This document shows positions 10,044-19,146 of a stretch of DNA of 64,000 nt, piece by piece. The number at the start of each line of letters is the position of its first letter. Position 1 is the stretch's first letter. The stretch comes from Jannaschia faecimaris (GTDB lineage: Bacteria > Pseudomonadota > Alphaproteobacteria > Rhodobacterales > Rhodobacteraceae), in the NCBI RefSeq assembly GCF_900107415.1, contig NZ_FNPX01000001.1:496001-560000 (forward strand), in the 5' to 3' direction. A model generated the notes under the pieces. It did not search any database. It was not told where the DNA came from and saw only the letters and a list, made by a program, of their open reading frames with translations. Position numbers and translations under genes: made by a program.

Positions 10044-10973
10044 TCAGGTCTGTTTCGTGAGGGAGACGAAGACGTCCTCCAGATCCGCCTCCTCGGTGCG
10101 CACGTCGCGGATGCAAATGCCCGCGCCTTTCACGAAGTTGAGCAGTTGTTCTGCTGAAACCTTTGCGCGGGCATAGCTGAAGGCGAGGGAGCCGTCACTG
10201 CGCCGGTCAAGTTGCAGGCCGGCAGGCAGGTCCAGATCGCCCACGGGGGCCTCGGGCGTGATAACCATCGTCTTGGCATCCAGCCGGTTCAGCAGGTTTA
10301 CGGTCTTGTCGCGGATTATCAGTTCACCCTTGTTGATGATGGCGATCTCGTCGCACATCTCCTGCGCTTCCTGCAGGTAATGCGTCGTCAGGATGACCGT
10401 CATCCCGCGCTCCTGGTTCAGACGTCGGACGTTGCGCCAGAGCATCTGGCGCAACTCGATGTCGACCCCGGCAGTCGGCTCGTCCAGAACGAGGATCTGG
10501 GGGTGATGCACCAGCGCCTTGGCCAGAAGCAGACGCCGCCGCATCCCCCCCGAGAGCGTGCGTGCATATGCATCGGCCTTATCGCTCAGGCCGACCAGTT
10601 CCAGGATTTCCGCAGTTTGGCGCTGTGATTTCGGCACGCCGTAAAGCCCTGCCTGCACATCCAGCGCACCGGCGGGCGTAAAGAACGGGTCCAGGTTCAA
10701 CTCCTGCGGCATGACGCCGATAGCCGCGCGCGACTGGCGGGGGTTTTCGTCCTGGTCAAAGCCCCATATGCGAACCTTGCCGGCGGTCTTGCGCACCAGC
10801 CCGGCCAAGATGTTGATCATTGTAGATTTCCCCGCCCCGTTCGGCCCGAGCAGGCCGAAGATGCTGCCCGTCGGGATCGTCAGGTCGACACCTTTCAATG
10901 CTTCTTTCGGCGGTGTCTTCCCGTCGCCGCCATAGGTTTTCCTCAGGCCTTCGATCTCGATCGCGTTGGTCAT
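10044..10973 (-). CDS. ABC-2-type ABC transporter ATP-binding protein
   Basis: This 309-aa ATPase is of the YadG/CcmA-like type that pairs with ABC-2 permeases. It shows Walker A LLGPNGAGKST, the signature TLSGGMRRR, Walker B ILVLDEPTAGVD and a switch histidine in LTTHYLQEA. The C-terminal extension after the ABC domain fits the YadG group. No ABC-2 permease lies next to it: the neighbours are an EamA exporter (convergent) and a divergent zinc protein, so the partner must be elsewhere. The start (MTNAIEIEGL) is set by homology of the ABC domain; the ribosome site is weak. Confidence 0.88.
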   Translation of the reverse strand: MTNAIEIEGLRKTYGGDGKTPPKEALKGVDLTIPTGSIFGLLGPNGAGKSTMINILAGLVRKTAGKVRIWGFDQDENPRQSRAAIGVMPQELNLDPFFTPAGALDVQAGLYGVPKSQRQTAEILELVGLSDKADAYARTLSGGMRRRLLLAKALVHHPQILVLDEPTAGVDIELRQMLWRNVRRLNQERGMTVILTTHYLQEAQEMCDEIAIINKGELIIRDKTVNLLNRLDAKTMVITPEAPVGDLDLPAGLQLDRRSDGSLAFSYARAKVSAEQLLNFVKGAGICIRDVRTEEADLEDVFVSLTKQT

Positions 10974-11142
10974 GGGGTAATCCGTATGCAGTGCGTCTGC
11001 GCCTTGAGGTAGAAGGACGTTGCCCACAAGGCAACTGCGCCGGATGTGAACAGGGTGTGCATCCCTGTCCGATGGCTTGCGGCCACGGGGGGCGATGCGC
11101 CATAAGACCCAAGACTCTTGCCGCCAATCCCGAGGCCCGCCC

Positions 11143-11352
11143 ATGACCACCGGAACTCCGCGTTACCCCAGCCGTCAGCACGATCTGCCCCCGCCCGAGA
11201 CGGAAACGGTGACGACCACGCGCGTTGCCTGTGACGGCAGCGGGCCTGCCTTGGGCCATCCGCGTGTCTGGCTCTCGATCGACCCCAAGATCGGGTTCGT
11301 CGATTGCGGCTATTGCGACAAGCGCTTCATCCTCGAAGGTGATGACCACTAA
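11143..11352 (+). CDS. zinc-finger protein, NDUFS6-like (zf-CHCC)
   Basis: This small protein (69 aa) ends with the zf-CHCC module: VACDG, GHPRVWL, then CGYCDKRF. These supply the Cys-His-Cys-Cys zinc ligands also found at the C-terminus of the NDUFS6 subunit of mitochondrial complex I. In alphaproteobacteria such proteins are thought to be linked to respiratory complex I. The start (MTTGTPRYP) is the in-frame ATG nearest the conserved part. It is transcribed away from the ABC ATPase. Confidence 0.83.
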   Translation: MTTGTPRYPSRQHDLPPPETETVTTTRVACDGSGPALGHPRVWLSIDPKIGFVDCGYCDKRFILEGDDH

Positions 11353-11540
11353 GCCGATTGAACGTTGGCACGGGGTACGTTCTTGCTTGCTTGCAGGATT
11401 CTTGACCTGAGATGACGATGTTTTTTTGGAAATAGGATCCCTAGGGATCTGATCAGTCGTCGTGATGATTTACTTCGAACCGAGAGTGCCGCGGTGCCCG
11501 CAGTTTCGGTGACGGCCGTTGACCGCCGTGCCCGTCAAGC

Positions 11541-11590
11541 TTGAATTGTCCACATATAGACATTAGGTCTATTAAAAGACAAGGAGGCGG
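11541..11590 (+). promoter_or_regulatory. candidate promoter and operator of the Xre-RES operon
   Basis: A perfect inverted repeat ATAGAC-ATTAG-GTCTAT lies at 11556-11572, 20 bases before the antitoxin start. It sits between a -35-like TTGTCC (11546-11551) and overlaps a -10-like TATTAA (11570-11575). AGGAGG (11582-11587) is the ribosome site. Toxin-antitoxin operons of this type are usually autorepressed by the antitoxin, so this is the natural operator. The local sequence is clearly more AT-rich than its surroundings. An unrelated 14-base palindrome (GATCCCTAGGGATC) lies further up at 11436-11449. Confidence 0.6.
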
Positions 11591-11592
11591 AC

Positions 11593-12108
11593 ATGCAGGT
11601 TGCGAAATTCCCGACTCGGGCGGAGCCTTATGGAAGGGTGGTCTTGCGACCGATCGAGCGAGATGATCGGACGCGCAAGAGCGGCCCAGGACTTCGGGCG
11701 TTTCGGAACATTGCCGATCAGTGGGGCCTGAGCGAGATCGACCGCATCGCCATTCTCGGAGACCCTGGGCGCTCGACGTATCATCAGTGGATGAAGAAAG
11801 CGCGCGAGGAGCAACCGCTCACGCTCCCACTCGATACGCTCCTCCGGATCTCGGCCATTCTCGGGATCCACAAGGCCCTTGCTATTCTATTCGAGGACCA
11901 ATCCCAGGCGCTGGTCTGGTTAAAGGGACCTCATCAAGGCACGTTATTCCACGGTGCGTCGCCGATGAACTATATCCGAGACGGCGGTCATGACGGCATC
12001 ATGTCGGTGCGAAGGTATCTTGACGCCTGGCGCGGAGGTGAGGTCGGGCACGGCGCTCCGGAAGGGTCTTACGTACCGGTTTCCGGAAACGATATCGTCT
12101 TCGTGTGA
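11593..12108 (+). CDS. Xre/MbcA/ParS-type antitoxin
   Basis: This 171-aa protein has the two-part plan of RES-toxin antitoxins: an N-terminal helical Xre-like DNA-binding half (about residues 35-95, with LSEIDRIAILG and YHQWMKKA) and a C-terminal MbcA/ParS toxin-binding (DUF2384-like) half in which LLRISAILGIHKALAILFED and the WL...N motif region are visible. It neutralises the toxin encoded downstream and probably represses the operon through the inverted repeat ahead of it. Its stop overlaps the toxin GTG start by 4 bases. Confidence 0.85.
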   Translation: MQVAKFPTRAEPYGRVVLRPIERDDRTRKSGPGLRAFRNIADQWGLSEIDRIAILGDPGRSTYHQWMKKAREEQPLTLPLDTLLRISAILGIHKALAILFEDQSQALVWLKGPHQGTLFHGASPMNYIRDGGHDGIMSVRRYLDAWRGGEVGHGAPEGSYVPVSGNDIVFV

Positions 12109-12803
12109 GTATCGATCTATCCGCGTATGACGTGGTGTTTGCCCCGTTGGGCACCACCCGGCTGATCCCGTCTCGTTTTCCTCCGGTTTCCGCTTTCGAC
12201 AGCGTGACGTCCGCGTCCGACCTCGAAGAGGTTCTCGACCTCGAGGGGTGGACGAACGACCGCCTTGTGGTGCCAAGGTTGCAAAGGCTCGACCCGTCCG
12301 AGTGGGTTTACGGTCGACCGAACGCCAGCGTCGTCATGTCGGCATTCCTGCATGGATCTCCGGGCGGTCAGCGCTTCTGCGATGCCTCGATGGGGGCTTG
12401 GTATGCCGCGACCGAGCTGACGACTGCGGTGGCTGAAGTGGCAAACGGCATCCGCAAGGAGATATCGCTCAGCGCGCTGACCCGGAAGACGGAGACGTAT
12501 CGGCAATACAAGGCAGACCTCTGTGGTGGATACGTCGATATCTTTGGACGCCATCCCGAGTATCATCGGCCAGACGACAGCACGTACCCTGTTCCGCAGA
12601 CTTTCGGTCATCATGTGAGGGCGAACGGTCAAAGCGCCGGTATCGCCGGCATTCGCTACGAGAGCGTACGAAGCCCCGGAGAAGAGAGCTGGGTCTCATT
12701 CCGCCCTCGGAGCATCCGGAATGTCGTTCAGGCGAACCACTACGACATCGAGGTCCGCGAGGTCGGGCCTGTCGTTGTCCGACGCAAGGCCGCGCCCGAC
12801 TGA
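12105..12803 (+). CDS. RES-domain toxin
   Basis: This 232-aa RES-domain protein is the toxin of the Xre-RES pair. Characterised RES toxins deplete cellular NAD+. The typical features are an early Arg-rich strand (TTRLIPSRFPPV), the core GAWYAATELTTAVAEV, and late conserved hydrophobic strands. It starts at a GTG that overlaps the antitoxin stop (GTGA), which ensures that antitoxin is translated first. At 232 aa it is somewhat longer than the usual 150-200 aa, with an extra N-terminal segment. No inactivating break is visible. Confidence 0.86.
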   Translation: MSIDLSAYDVVFAPLGTTRLIPSRFPPVSAFDSVTSASDLEEVLDLEGWTNDRLVVPRLQRLDPSEWVYGRPNASVVMSAFLHGSPGGQRFCDASMGAWYAATELTTAVAEVANGIRKEISLSALTRKTETYRQYKADLCGGYVDIFGRHPEYHRPDDSTYPVPQTFGHHVRANGQSAGIAGIRYESVRSPGEESWVSFRPRSIRNVVQANHYDIEVREVGPVVVRRKAAPD

Positions 12804-13076
12804 TAACCCACAACGGCCTGACGACGGGCGGGTGCCGAATTTGTTCCGCCAAGCGTGTTTGATACCCGACGCAGGACCGTGCGCGTGGACAATTGAACCA
12901 ATGACTTGCGGTTCGGAATCTCTGTCCAAGGCCACACACTTGACCAGGTGGCGGCGGCTTCCGGCCCTGCCGTGGCGGTACCGCAACCGGTTCGTTTGGC
13001 GATCGACACGGATCTGTGAAATCGGTCACGCAACGTCGGGCGATGACTGTTAACGTATTGATGCTATATTGAAAGC
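12804..13076. other. intergenic region upstream of the HlyIII gene
   Basis: These 273 bases hold no gene I can support. A TATATT at about 13065-13070, a few bases before the next start, may be a -10 element for the hlyIII gene. Short open frames on both strands look like shadows. Confidence 0.35.
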
Positions 13077-13745
13077 ATGACCGAAAACGAACACCGCCCA
13101 GCCGAATGCCGCCCCTATGACAGGGTCGAACGGATCAGCGATGCTGTCGTGCATATCATGGGTCTTCTTCTGGCGTTGGTCTCGGTTCCCGTTCTCATCA
13201 CGCTGACGGCGGTCATGCGGGGCGATATGACCGGCATTATCGCTGTCTCGGTATATGGTGCGACGTTGATCACGATGCTGAGCGCGTCGCTGGCCTACAA
13301 CCACATTTCGCACCCGGAATGGCAGGATTGGCTGCGCCGGATGGACCTGTCGGCGATCTACCTCAAGATTGCGGGAACGGTCACGCCGTTTGCGCTGCTT
13401 TCGGGCACGGGCAACACCTTCCTCGCCGCGATGTGGGTGGCGGCCATGGCGGCGACGGCGACGACCTTCCTGCGCCGCCGCCGGTCGACCATCCTCTCGG
13501 TTGCGATCGGCCTGTCGATGGGCTGGGCCGTCCTGATCGGCGGGGGGGAAGTTATTGCCACAACGTCCTGGCCGGTCTTCGCCCTGATGCTGGCGGGCGG
13601 CGTGGTCTATTCGTTGGGCACGCCGTTCCTGCTGCTGGAGCGGATGCGGTTTCATAATGCGATCTGGCATGGCTTCGTGGTTACGGCTTCGGTCGTCTAT
13701 TTCATCGCGATCACCTGGCACATGCTCGCGACGACCGTGGTTTAG
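13077..13745 (+). CDS. hemolysin III / PAQR-family membrane protein
   Basis: This 222-aa, seven-helix inner-membrane protein is of the HlyIII (YqfA-like, PAQR) family. The conserved metal-site residues are in place: the AYNHISH histidine region after helix 2, the Asp of MDLSAIYLKIAGTVTPF, and FHNAIWHGFVV before the last helix. Family members are proposed zinc-dependent hydrolases of the CREST superfamily; a true haemolytic role is doubtful. It stands alone between the toxin operon and polA. Confidence 0.88.
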   Translation: MTENEHRPAECRPYDRVERISDAVVHIMGLLLALVSVPVLITLTAVMRGDMTGIIAVSVYGATLITMLSASLAYNHISHPEWQDWLRRMDLSAIYLKIAGTVTPFALLSGTGNTFLAAMWVAAMAATATTFLRRRRSTILSVAIGLSMGWAVLIGGGEVIATTSWPVFALMLAGGVVYSLGTPFLLLERMRFHNAIWHGFVVTASVVYFIAITWHMLATTVV

Positions 13746-13754
13746 CCACGCCAG

Positions 13755-13785
13755 ACATCCCCAAGGTATTTTCGGCCGATAGAAC
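13755..13785 (+). repeat. possible degenerate copy of the GATATTT/GGCC intergenic element
   Basis: ATCCCCAAGGTATTTTCGGC followed by CGATAGAAC resembles the tail of the Rhodobacterales intergenic element seen better preserved at 29554-29603 (CCCCC-GG-GATATTTATGGC-AAGAGGAAG). The hairpin part is missing here. Weak evidence on its own. Confidence 0.35.
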
Positions 13786-13853
13786 GCGGGCAAGGTGGTG
13801 CCCCATTTCCGTTCGTGGCATCACGTAGGCCAGCCACCAGAGGGGAACGCGCG

Positions 13854-16646
13854 ATGACTTTCGGCAAGGGATGCCACTTGCATCTGATCGACGGATCGGC
13901 CTTCATCTTCCGCGCGTTTCATGCGCTGCCGCCGCTCGCGCGCAAGTCGGACGGGCTGCCTATCGGAGCGGTGTCGGGGTTCTGCAACATGTTGGACCGA
14001 TATGTGCAGGATAATGATGGGCCGGACGCGGCGACGCATGTTGCGGTGATCTTCGACAAGGGATCGCATACGTTTCGCAATGATCTTTACGATCAATACA
14101 AGGCCAACCGCGACGCCATGCCCGAGGATCTACGCCCGCAGATTCCCCTGACGCGGGAGGCAACGCGGGCTTTCAACATCGCCTGCGAGGAGATCGAGGG
14201 GTTTGAAGCGGATGACATAATCGCCACCCTGGCCCACCAGGCGCGGGATGCGGGCGGACGTGTCACCATCCTGTCGTCGGACAAGGACCTGATGCAGCTG
14301 GTTGGCGGCGGGGTCGAAATGCTCGATCCGATGAAGAACAAACGCATCGATGACGATGGCGTGTTCGAGAAATTTGGCGTGGCCCCGAACCGGGTGGTCG
14401 ATGTGCAGGCGCTGGCCGGGGATTCGGTCGATAACGTGCCCGGCGCGCCCGGCATTGGCATCAAGACGGCGGCGCAGTTGATTCAAGAGTACGGATCGCT
14501 GGAGGAGTTGCTGGACCGCGCCGAAGAGATCAAGCAGCCCAAGCGCCGTCAGACCCTGATCGAGAAGCGCGAACAGATTGAGTTGTCGAAGAAGCTGGTG
14601 CAGCTCGATTGTGACATGGAGCTTCCGTTCGGACTGGACGATCTGGAAATCAGGGATGCCGTTGCCGAGGACCTGCTGGACTTCTTGAACCGGATGGAAT
14701 TCCGCAGCCTGACGCGCCGCATCGCCGAGCGCTTGGGGGCCGAGCCGCCGGCGGTCATCGAGGCCGCGCCTTCCAATGACGCGCCCGAGGCCCCCGAAGA
14801 CCCAAGGATCGACCACGCGACTTACGAAGTCGTGCGCGATGCCGCCGGGTTGCAGGACTGGTTGGACCGGATCGAGAGGGCGGGAACCGTCGCCGTGGAC
14901 ACCGAGACCACCTCCTTGAATGAAATGCAGGCAGAACTTGTCGGGGTGTCTCTGGCCGTCGCCCCGGGCGAGGCGTGCTACATCCCCCTGACCCACCGTT
15001 CGGGCGGCGGTGATCTGTTCGACACCGAAGCATTTGCGGAAGGTCAGATGCCGTTGGACGCCGCGCTGAAGATGTTGAAGCCGATGCTGGAGGACCTTGC
15101 GATTCTGAAGGTGGGACAGAACATGAAGTACGACTTCAAGATATTTGCCCGCCTTGGCATCACGGTTGCGCCGATCGACGATACGATGCTGCTCAGCTAC
15201 GCGCAGAACGCAGGGCTGCACAATCACGGCATGGACACGCTGTCCGATCGCTACCTCAATCATCAACCGATCCCGATCAAGACGCTGATCGGGACGGGTA
15301 AGGCTCAGGTCACTTTCGACCGGGTCGAGATCGACAAGGCCGCGCCCTACGCCGCCGAGGACGCCGACATCACCCTGCGCCTGCACCGTCTGTTCAAGCC
15401 GCAGCTGCATTCAAACAAGGTGACCAAGGTCTACGAGACGCTGGAACGCCCCCTGATTCCGGTTCTCGCACGAATGGAGATGGCCGGGGTGAAGGTGGAC
15501 CGGGATGTCCTGTCGCGCATGTCCGGCAAATTCGCGCAGAAGATGGCCGGGCTGGAGGAGGACATCCACGCCAAGGCAGGTCGGCCCTTTAACGTAGGCT
15601 CGCCCAAGCAGCTGGGCGAGATCCTGTTTGATGAGCTGGGCCTTCCGGGCGGCAAGAAAGGTAAGACCGGGGCCTATTCCACCGGGGCGGATGTCCTGGA
15701 AGATCTGGCTACGGAGCATGAACTGCCCCGCCTGATCCTGGACTGGCGTCAACTGTCCAAGCTCAAATCGACCTACACCGATGCGCTTCAGGATCACATC
15801 GATCCCGATACGGGCCGCGTCCACACCTCCTATTCCATTGCGGGGGCAACCACCGGGCGGCTGGCGTCCACCGATCCGAACCTGCAAAACATCCCGATCC
15901 GAACCGAGGAGGGCCGCCGCATTCGCGAAGCTTTCGTCGCTCCGGAGGGGCGGATCTTGGTCGCACTTGATTATTCACAGATTGAACTTCGTATTCTTGC
16001 GCACATCGCCGGTATCGATCAGCTCAAGCAGGCGTTCAAGGATGGCCAGGACATCCATGCGATGACCGCGTCCGAGATGTTCGGTGTCCCGCTGGACCAG
16101 ATGACGCCGGAAATCCGCCGCCAGGCCAAGGCGATCAACTTCGGTGTGATCTATGGCATTTCGGGCTTTGGCCTTGCGCGGAATCTGCGCATCCCGCGGG
16201 CCGAGGCGCAGGCCTTTATCGACACCTATTTCGAGCGCTTCCCCGGCATCCGCGACTACATGGATGACACGGTGAAATTCGCAAAGGAACACAAGCGGGT
16301 CGAGACGCTGTTCGGTCGTCGCATCCACACGCCCGAGATCAGCGCCAAGGGCCCCGGTGCCGGTTTCGCCAAACGCGCGGCGATTAACGCGCCGATCCAA
16401 GGAACGGCCGCCGATGTGATCCGCCGTGCCATGGTCCGAATGGAGTCGGCGATTTCCGGACTTGATGCGAGAATGTTGCTTCAGGTGCACGACGAATTGC
16501 TGTTCGAGGTGGCCGAGCGCGATGTTGAAAAGCTGACCAAGGTGGCCCGCGAGGTGATGGAGGGGGCGCATCATCCGGTCGTCGACTTGTCGGTCCCGCT
16601 GATCGTTGACGCGGGCCAGGGGGCGAACTGGGCCGAGGCGCATTGA
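13854..16646 (+). CDS. polA: DNA polymerase I
   Basis: Gap-filling and repair polymerase (930 aa, full three-domain form). The N-terminal 5' nuclease domain covers about residues 1-290. The 3'-5' proofreading domain is intact, with the catalytic Asp349/Glu351 in DTETT. The polymerase domain shows motif A DYSQIELR (Asp706), the O-helix stretch QAKAINFGVIYGIS and motif C VHDE (His879-Asp880-Glu881). The start at 13854 follows AGAGGGGAA; an in-frame opening at 13815 has no ribosome site. Confidence 0.97.
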   Translation: MTFGKGCHLHLIDGSAFIFRAFHALPPLARKSDGLPIGAVSGFCNMLDRYVQDNDGPDAATHVAVIFDKGSHTFRNDLYDQYKANRDAMPEDLRPQIPLTREATRAFNIACEEIEGFEADDIIATLAHQARDAGGRVTILSSDKDLMQLVGGGVEMLDPMKNKRIDDDGVFEKFGVAPNRVVDVQALAGDSVDNVPGAPGIGIKTAAQLIQEYGSLEELLDRAEEIKQPKRRQTLIEKREQIELSKKLVQLDCDMELPFGLDDLEIRDAVAEDLLDFLNRMEFRSLTRRIAERLGAEPPAVIEAAPSNDAPEAPEDPRIDHATYEVVRDAAGLQDWLDRIERAGTVAVDTETTSLNEMQAELVGVSLAVAPGEACYIPLTHRSGGGDLFDTEAFAEGQMPLDAALKMLKPMLEDLAILKVGQNMKYDFKIFARLGITVAPIDDTMLLSYAQNAGLHNHGMDTLSDRYLNHQPIPIKTLIGTGKAQVTFDRVEIDKAAPYAAEDADITLRLHRLFKPQLHSNKVTKVYETLERPLIPVLARMEMAGVKVDRDVLSRMSGKFAQKMAGLEEDIHAKAGRPFNVGSPKQLGEILFDELGLPGGKKGKTGAYSTGADVLEDLATEHELPRLILDWRQLSKLKSTYTDALQDHIDPDTGRVHTSYSIAGATTGRLASTDPNLQNIPIRTEEGRRIREAFVAPEGRILVALDYSQIELRILAHIAGIDQLKQAFKDGQDIHAMTASEMFGVPLDQMTPEIRRQAKAINFGVIYGISGFGLARNLRIPRAEAQAFIDTYFERFPGIRDYMDDTVKFAKEHKRVETLFGRRIHTPEISAKGPGAGFAKRAAINAPIQGTAADVIRRAMVRMESAISGLDARMLLQVHDELLFEVAERDVEKLTKVAREVMEGAHHPVVDLSVPLIVDAGQGANWAEAH

Positions 16647-16763
16647 CAGTGAGTGCCTTTGCGACATGCTTAACCGCGGGTGGGCAGCGCCGTTGCAGTG
16701 ACGGCTTCCATGCTTGGAGGCGACCCGATCTGGCAGGTCTCCCGCTGAAGTTGAGATGCGACT

Positions 16764-17663
16764 ATGGCCCATGATCATAGCCATATAGACCCGGACGCCG
16801 GGGACCGGCGTGTCGCTGGCGCAATTGTCGTAAACCTTGGCCTGACGATCGCGCAAATCGTAGCCGGCTCGGTGTCGGGCTCGCTCGCCATGATTGCCGA
16901 TGCGATTCATAACCTTTCGGATGCGCTGACCCTGCTGATCGCCTTCGCCGCCCGCAAGATCGCGCGGCGTCCGGCGGATGCAAGGATGACGTTCGGTTAC
17001 GGTCGTGCGGAAATGGTCGCGGCGCTGGTGAATTACACGACGCTGGCGGTTCTCTCGCTCTGGCTGATGTGGGAGGGGGTTGCGCGCCTGTTCGACCCGC
17101 AGCCGGTTGCGGGTTGGATAGTGGTCATTGTCGCCGGCATCGCGCTGGCTGTCGATCTGGTCACCGCCGCGCTGACCTATACGATGTCGAAGAACAGCGC
17201 CAACATCCGCGCGGCCTTTCTGCACAACCTGGCCGATGCGCTGGGGTCCGTGGGCGTGATCGTGGCGGGCACATTGATATTGCTCTTCGATTGGCGGATC
17301 GTTGACCCGATCGTGACGCTCGGCATCGCCGGTTACATTCTCTGGCATGTCTGGAAAGGGACGCCGCGGGTTGTCCGGATGTTGATGCTGGGCGCGCCGC
17401 CTGGCATCGAAACGCATTCTGTGCTCAGGGCGATGGAGGGAGTCGCGGGCGTAGCCTCGGTACACCATCTTCACCTTTGGGAAATGCAGGAGGGGGTGGC
17501 GGTCGTCGACGCACATATAGTGGCCGAAGTGGGCACCGGAGCGGTGGACCTGCGTGCGCGTGTCGCACGCCTGCTGCACGACTCGTTCGGTGTGGGGCAT
17601 GCGACGCTTGAAATCGAGCTGGACGGGACCTGCGACCCCGATGCCGCAGTCATCGGTCACTGA
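16764..17663 (+). CDS. cation diffusion facilitator (CzcD/ZitB-type)
   Basis: This 299-aa inner-membrane metal/proton antiporter exports Zn(II) or similar divalent ions. It has six helices; the metal site is formed by HxxxD in helix 2 ([11 protein letters not shown]) and HxxxD in helix 5 (LHNLADALG), the pattern of zinc-type CDF proteins. The N-terminus is His-rich (MAHDHSHID), and a C-terminal cytoplasmic ferredoxin-like domain follows. Its stop overlaps the rluE start by one base (TGATG). Confidence 0.9.
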   Translation: MAHDHSHIDPDAGDRRVAGAIVVNLGLTIAQIVAGSVSGSLAMIADAIHNLSDALTLLIAFAARKIARRPADARMTFGYGRAEMVAALVNYTTLAVLSLWLMWEGVARLFDPQPVAGWIVVIVAGIALAVDLVTAALTYTMSKNSANIRAAFLHNLADALGSVGVIVAGTLILLFDWRIVDPIVTLGIAGYILWHVWKGTPRVVRMLMLGAPPGIETHSVLRAMEGVAGVASVHHLHLWEMQEGVAVVDAHIVAEVGTGAVDLRARVARLLHDSFGVGHATLEIELDGTCDPDAAVIGH

Positions 17664-18193
17664 TGCTTATCGCCTTCAACAAACCCATGAACGTGCTCAG
17701 CCAATTCACCGATGAGGGGAAATGGAAGGGTCTGAAACACTGGATCGACGTGCCCGGCGTCTATGCCGCCGGTCGGCTGGACCGCGACAGCGAGGGGCTG
17801 CTGATCCTGACGGACAACGGCAAGGCGCAGGCACGGATCGCCTCGCCCAAGTCAGGCACGCCCAAGACCTATTTTGCCCTTGTCGAAGGTGAGCCACAGC
17901 CCGATGCGCTGGCCGCTTTGCGCCATGGAGTGACGCTCAAGGACGGCACGACCCGGCCCGCCGATATTGAACAGGTTCCGGCCCCCGATTGGCTCTGGCC
18001 GCGCGATCCGCCCGTGCGCCTGCGCAAAACGGTTCCGGATGCGTGGTTGCGCTTGACGATTACCGAAGGCCGCAACCGGCAGGTCCGTCGCATGTGTGCG
18101 CATGTTGGCCTGCCGGTGCTGCGGCTGATCCGCTGGTCGGTGGGGGACTGGACTCTGGAGGATATGCCCTCCGGCGAATGGCGGGTGCTATAG
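17663..18193 (+). CDS. rluE: 23S rRNA pseudouridine synthase, RluE type
   Basis: Isomerises a uridine (U2457 in E. coli numbering) in 23S rRNA to pseudouridine (176 aa). The catalytic Asp is in [11 protein letters not shown], and [20 protein letters not shown] is the conserved C-terminal motif of the RsuA/RluB/E/F group. The protein lacks the N-terminal S4 domain of RluB/RluF, which supports the RluE assignment. Co-translated with the cation exporter. Confidence 0.9.
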   Translation: MLIAFNKPMNVLSQFTDEGKWKGLKHWIDVPGVYAAGRLDRDSEGLLILTDNGKAQARIASPKSGTPKTYFALVEGEPQPDALAALRHGVTLKDGTTRPADIEQVPAPDWLWPRDPPVRLRKTVPDAWLRLTITEGRNRQVRRMCAHVGLPVLRLIRWSVGDWTLEDMPSGEWRVL

Positions 18194-18254
18194 GATCGGA
18201 ACCGGGACGGCACCCGAGCCGTCGAGTGGCAACATTTTCAAGTAAGGATACCCC

Positions 18255-18788
18255 ATGAATCAGATCGCACCGATGCCGCTGCCTGGCCAACCCGCGCCCG
18301 ACCTTGATCTTGATCTGATCATCGGTGCCAAGTGGGCACTGGCGGACCAATCGCCCAAGGCTTTCACCATGATCGTCTTCTATCGCGGCCAGCATTGCCC
18401 AATCTGCAGCAACTTCCTGGGTGACTTACGGGGCATGTATGACGACTTCCTGAGCAAGGGCGTCGAGGTCATCAACGTCTCGATGGACGACAAGGACCGC
18501 GCGGCCAAATCGCACGAGGCGTGGGGGCTGGACCCGATCCCTATGGGCTATGGCATGTCAGAGGCGCAGGCGCGGGCCTGGGGCCTTTATCTCTCTACTG
18601 CCCGAAATGACAATGAACCCGGTGTCTTCTCGGAGCCGGGTCTTGCCCTCGTGAAGCCTGACGGCACGCTTTATATGGCCGAAATGTCCAGCGCGCCGTT
18701 TCTGCGGCCCGATTTGAAGGCGCTGCTCTCGCGTCTCGATTTCATCATCGAAAAGGACTATCCGCCGCGGGGTACCAAGGCGGCGTGA
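18255..18788 (+). CDS. AhpC/TSA-family redoxin
   Basis: This 177-aa peroxiredoxin-like protein has a thioredoxin fold. The possible peroxidatic/redox cysteines lie in FYRGQHCPICSNF (CPIC); VINVSMDDKDRAAKSHEAWG follows the usual core. It lacks the classic PxxxTxxC context of true AhpC, so peroxidase activity is uncertain; DUF-like members of this group are annotated as peroxiredoxin-like. The ATG at 18255 follows AAGGA. Confidence 0.8.
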   Translation: MNQIAPMPLPGQPAPDLDLDLIIGAKWALADQSPKAFTMIVFYRGQHCPICSNFLGDLRGMYDDFLSKGVEVINVSMDDKDRAAKSHEAWGLDPIPMGYGMSEAQARAWGLYLSTARNDNEPGVFSEPGLALVKPDGTLYMAEMSSAPFLRPDLKALLSRLDFIIEKDYPPRGTKAA

Positions 18789-18795
18789 CCTAGGT

Positions 18796-19023
18796 TCACC
18801 GCTGCGGTGTCAGCCGGGCGACAATCCGCCGGGTGATCGGGGCCACCACAAGAACGGTCGGAAACGCGACCGCCCAAGAGAAGAGCCAAGCCCCGATTGA
18901 GGAACTTATAAAGCCTTCCACCAAACCGACGGTTCTCACAGTCGCGATTGCGGATACCAGGAAGGACATGAATCCCGAGAGGATGAAGCCGAACAGGATG
19001 GGAGCAAAGCGTGGCGGGATCAT
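18796..19023 (-). CDS. DUF2798-family small membrane protein
   Basis: A 75-aa protein with two hydrophobic helices (FAPILFGFILSGFMSFLVS and SIGAWLFSWAVAFPTVLVV) ending VAPITRRIVARLTPQ, the plan of DUF2798 proteins. The function is unknown. The start at 19023 follows an AGAGG site; an opening that extends to 19104 is less likely. It converges on the redoxin gene with 7 bases between stops. Confidence 0.75.
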   Translation of the reverse strand: MIPPRFAPILFGFILSGFMSFLVSAIATVRTVGLVEGFISSSIGAWLFSWAVAFPTVLVVAPITRRIVARLTPQR

Positions 19024-19146
19024 CTGGACCTCTTGGACGGAAGCGCCGACCCTTCGGGCCGCTTGCGCCGATCTAGAGTGCCTGTAGGCGGGACGCATCT
19101 GCACGAACGGCGTTCCGTGTGTGCATCAGTCCTGTATCGGGTCCAA

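Noticed and set aside
11421-11427. A run of seven T after the zinc-protein gene, considered as an intrinsic terminator.
   Set aside because: No stable stem lies directly before the T-run.
15975-17660. A 561-codon minus-strand frame opposite the polA end and the CDF gene.
   Set aside because: Shadow of two certain genes; no domain.
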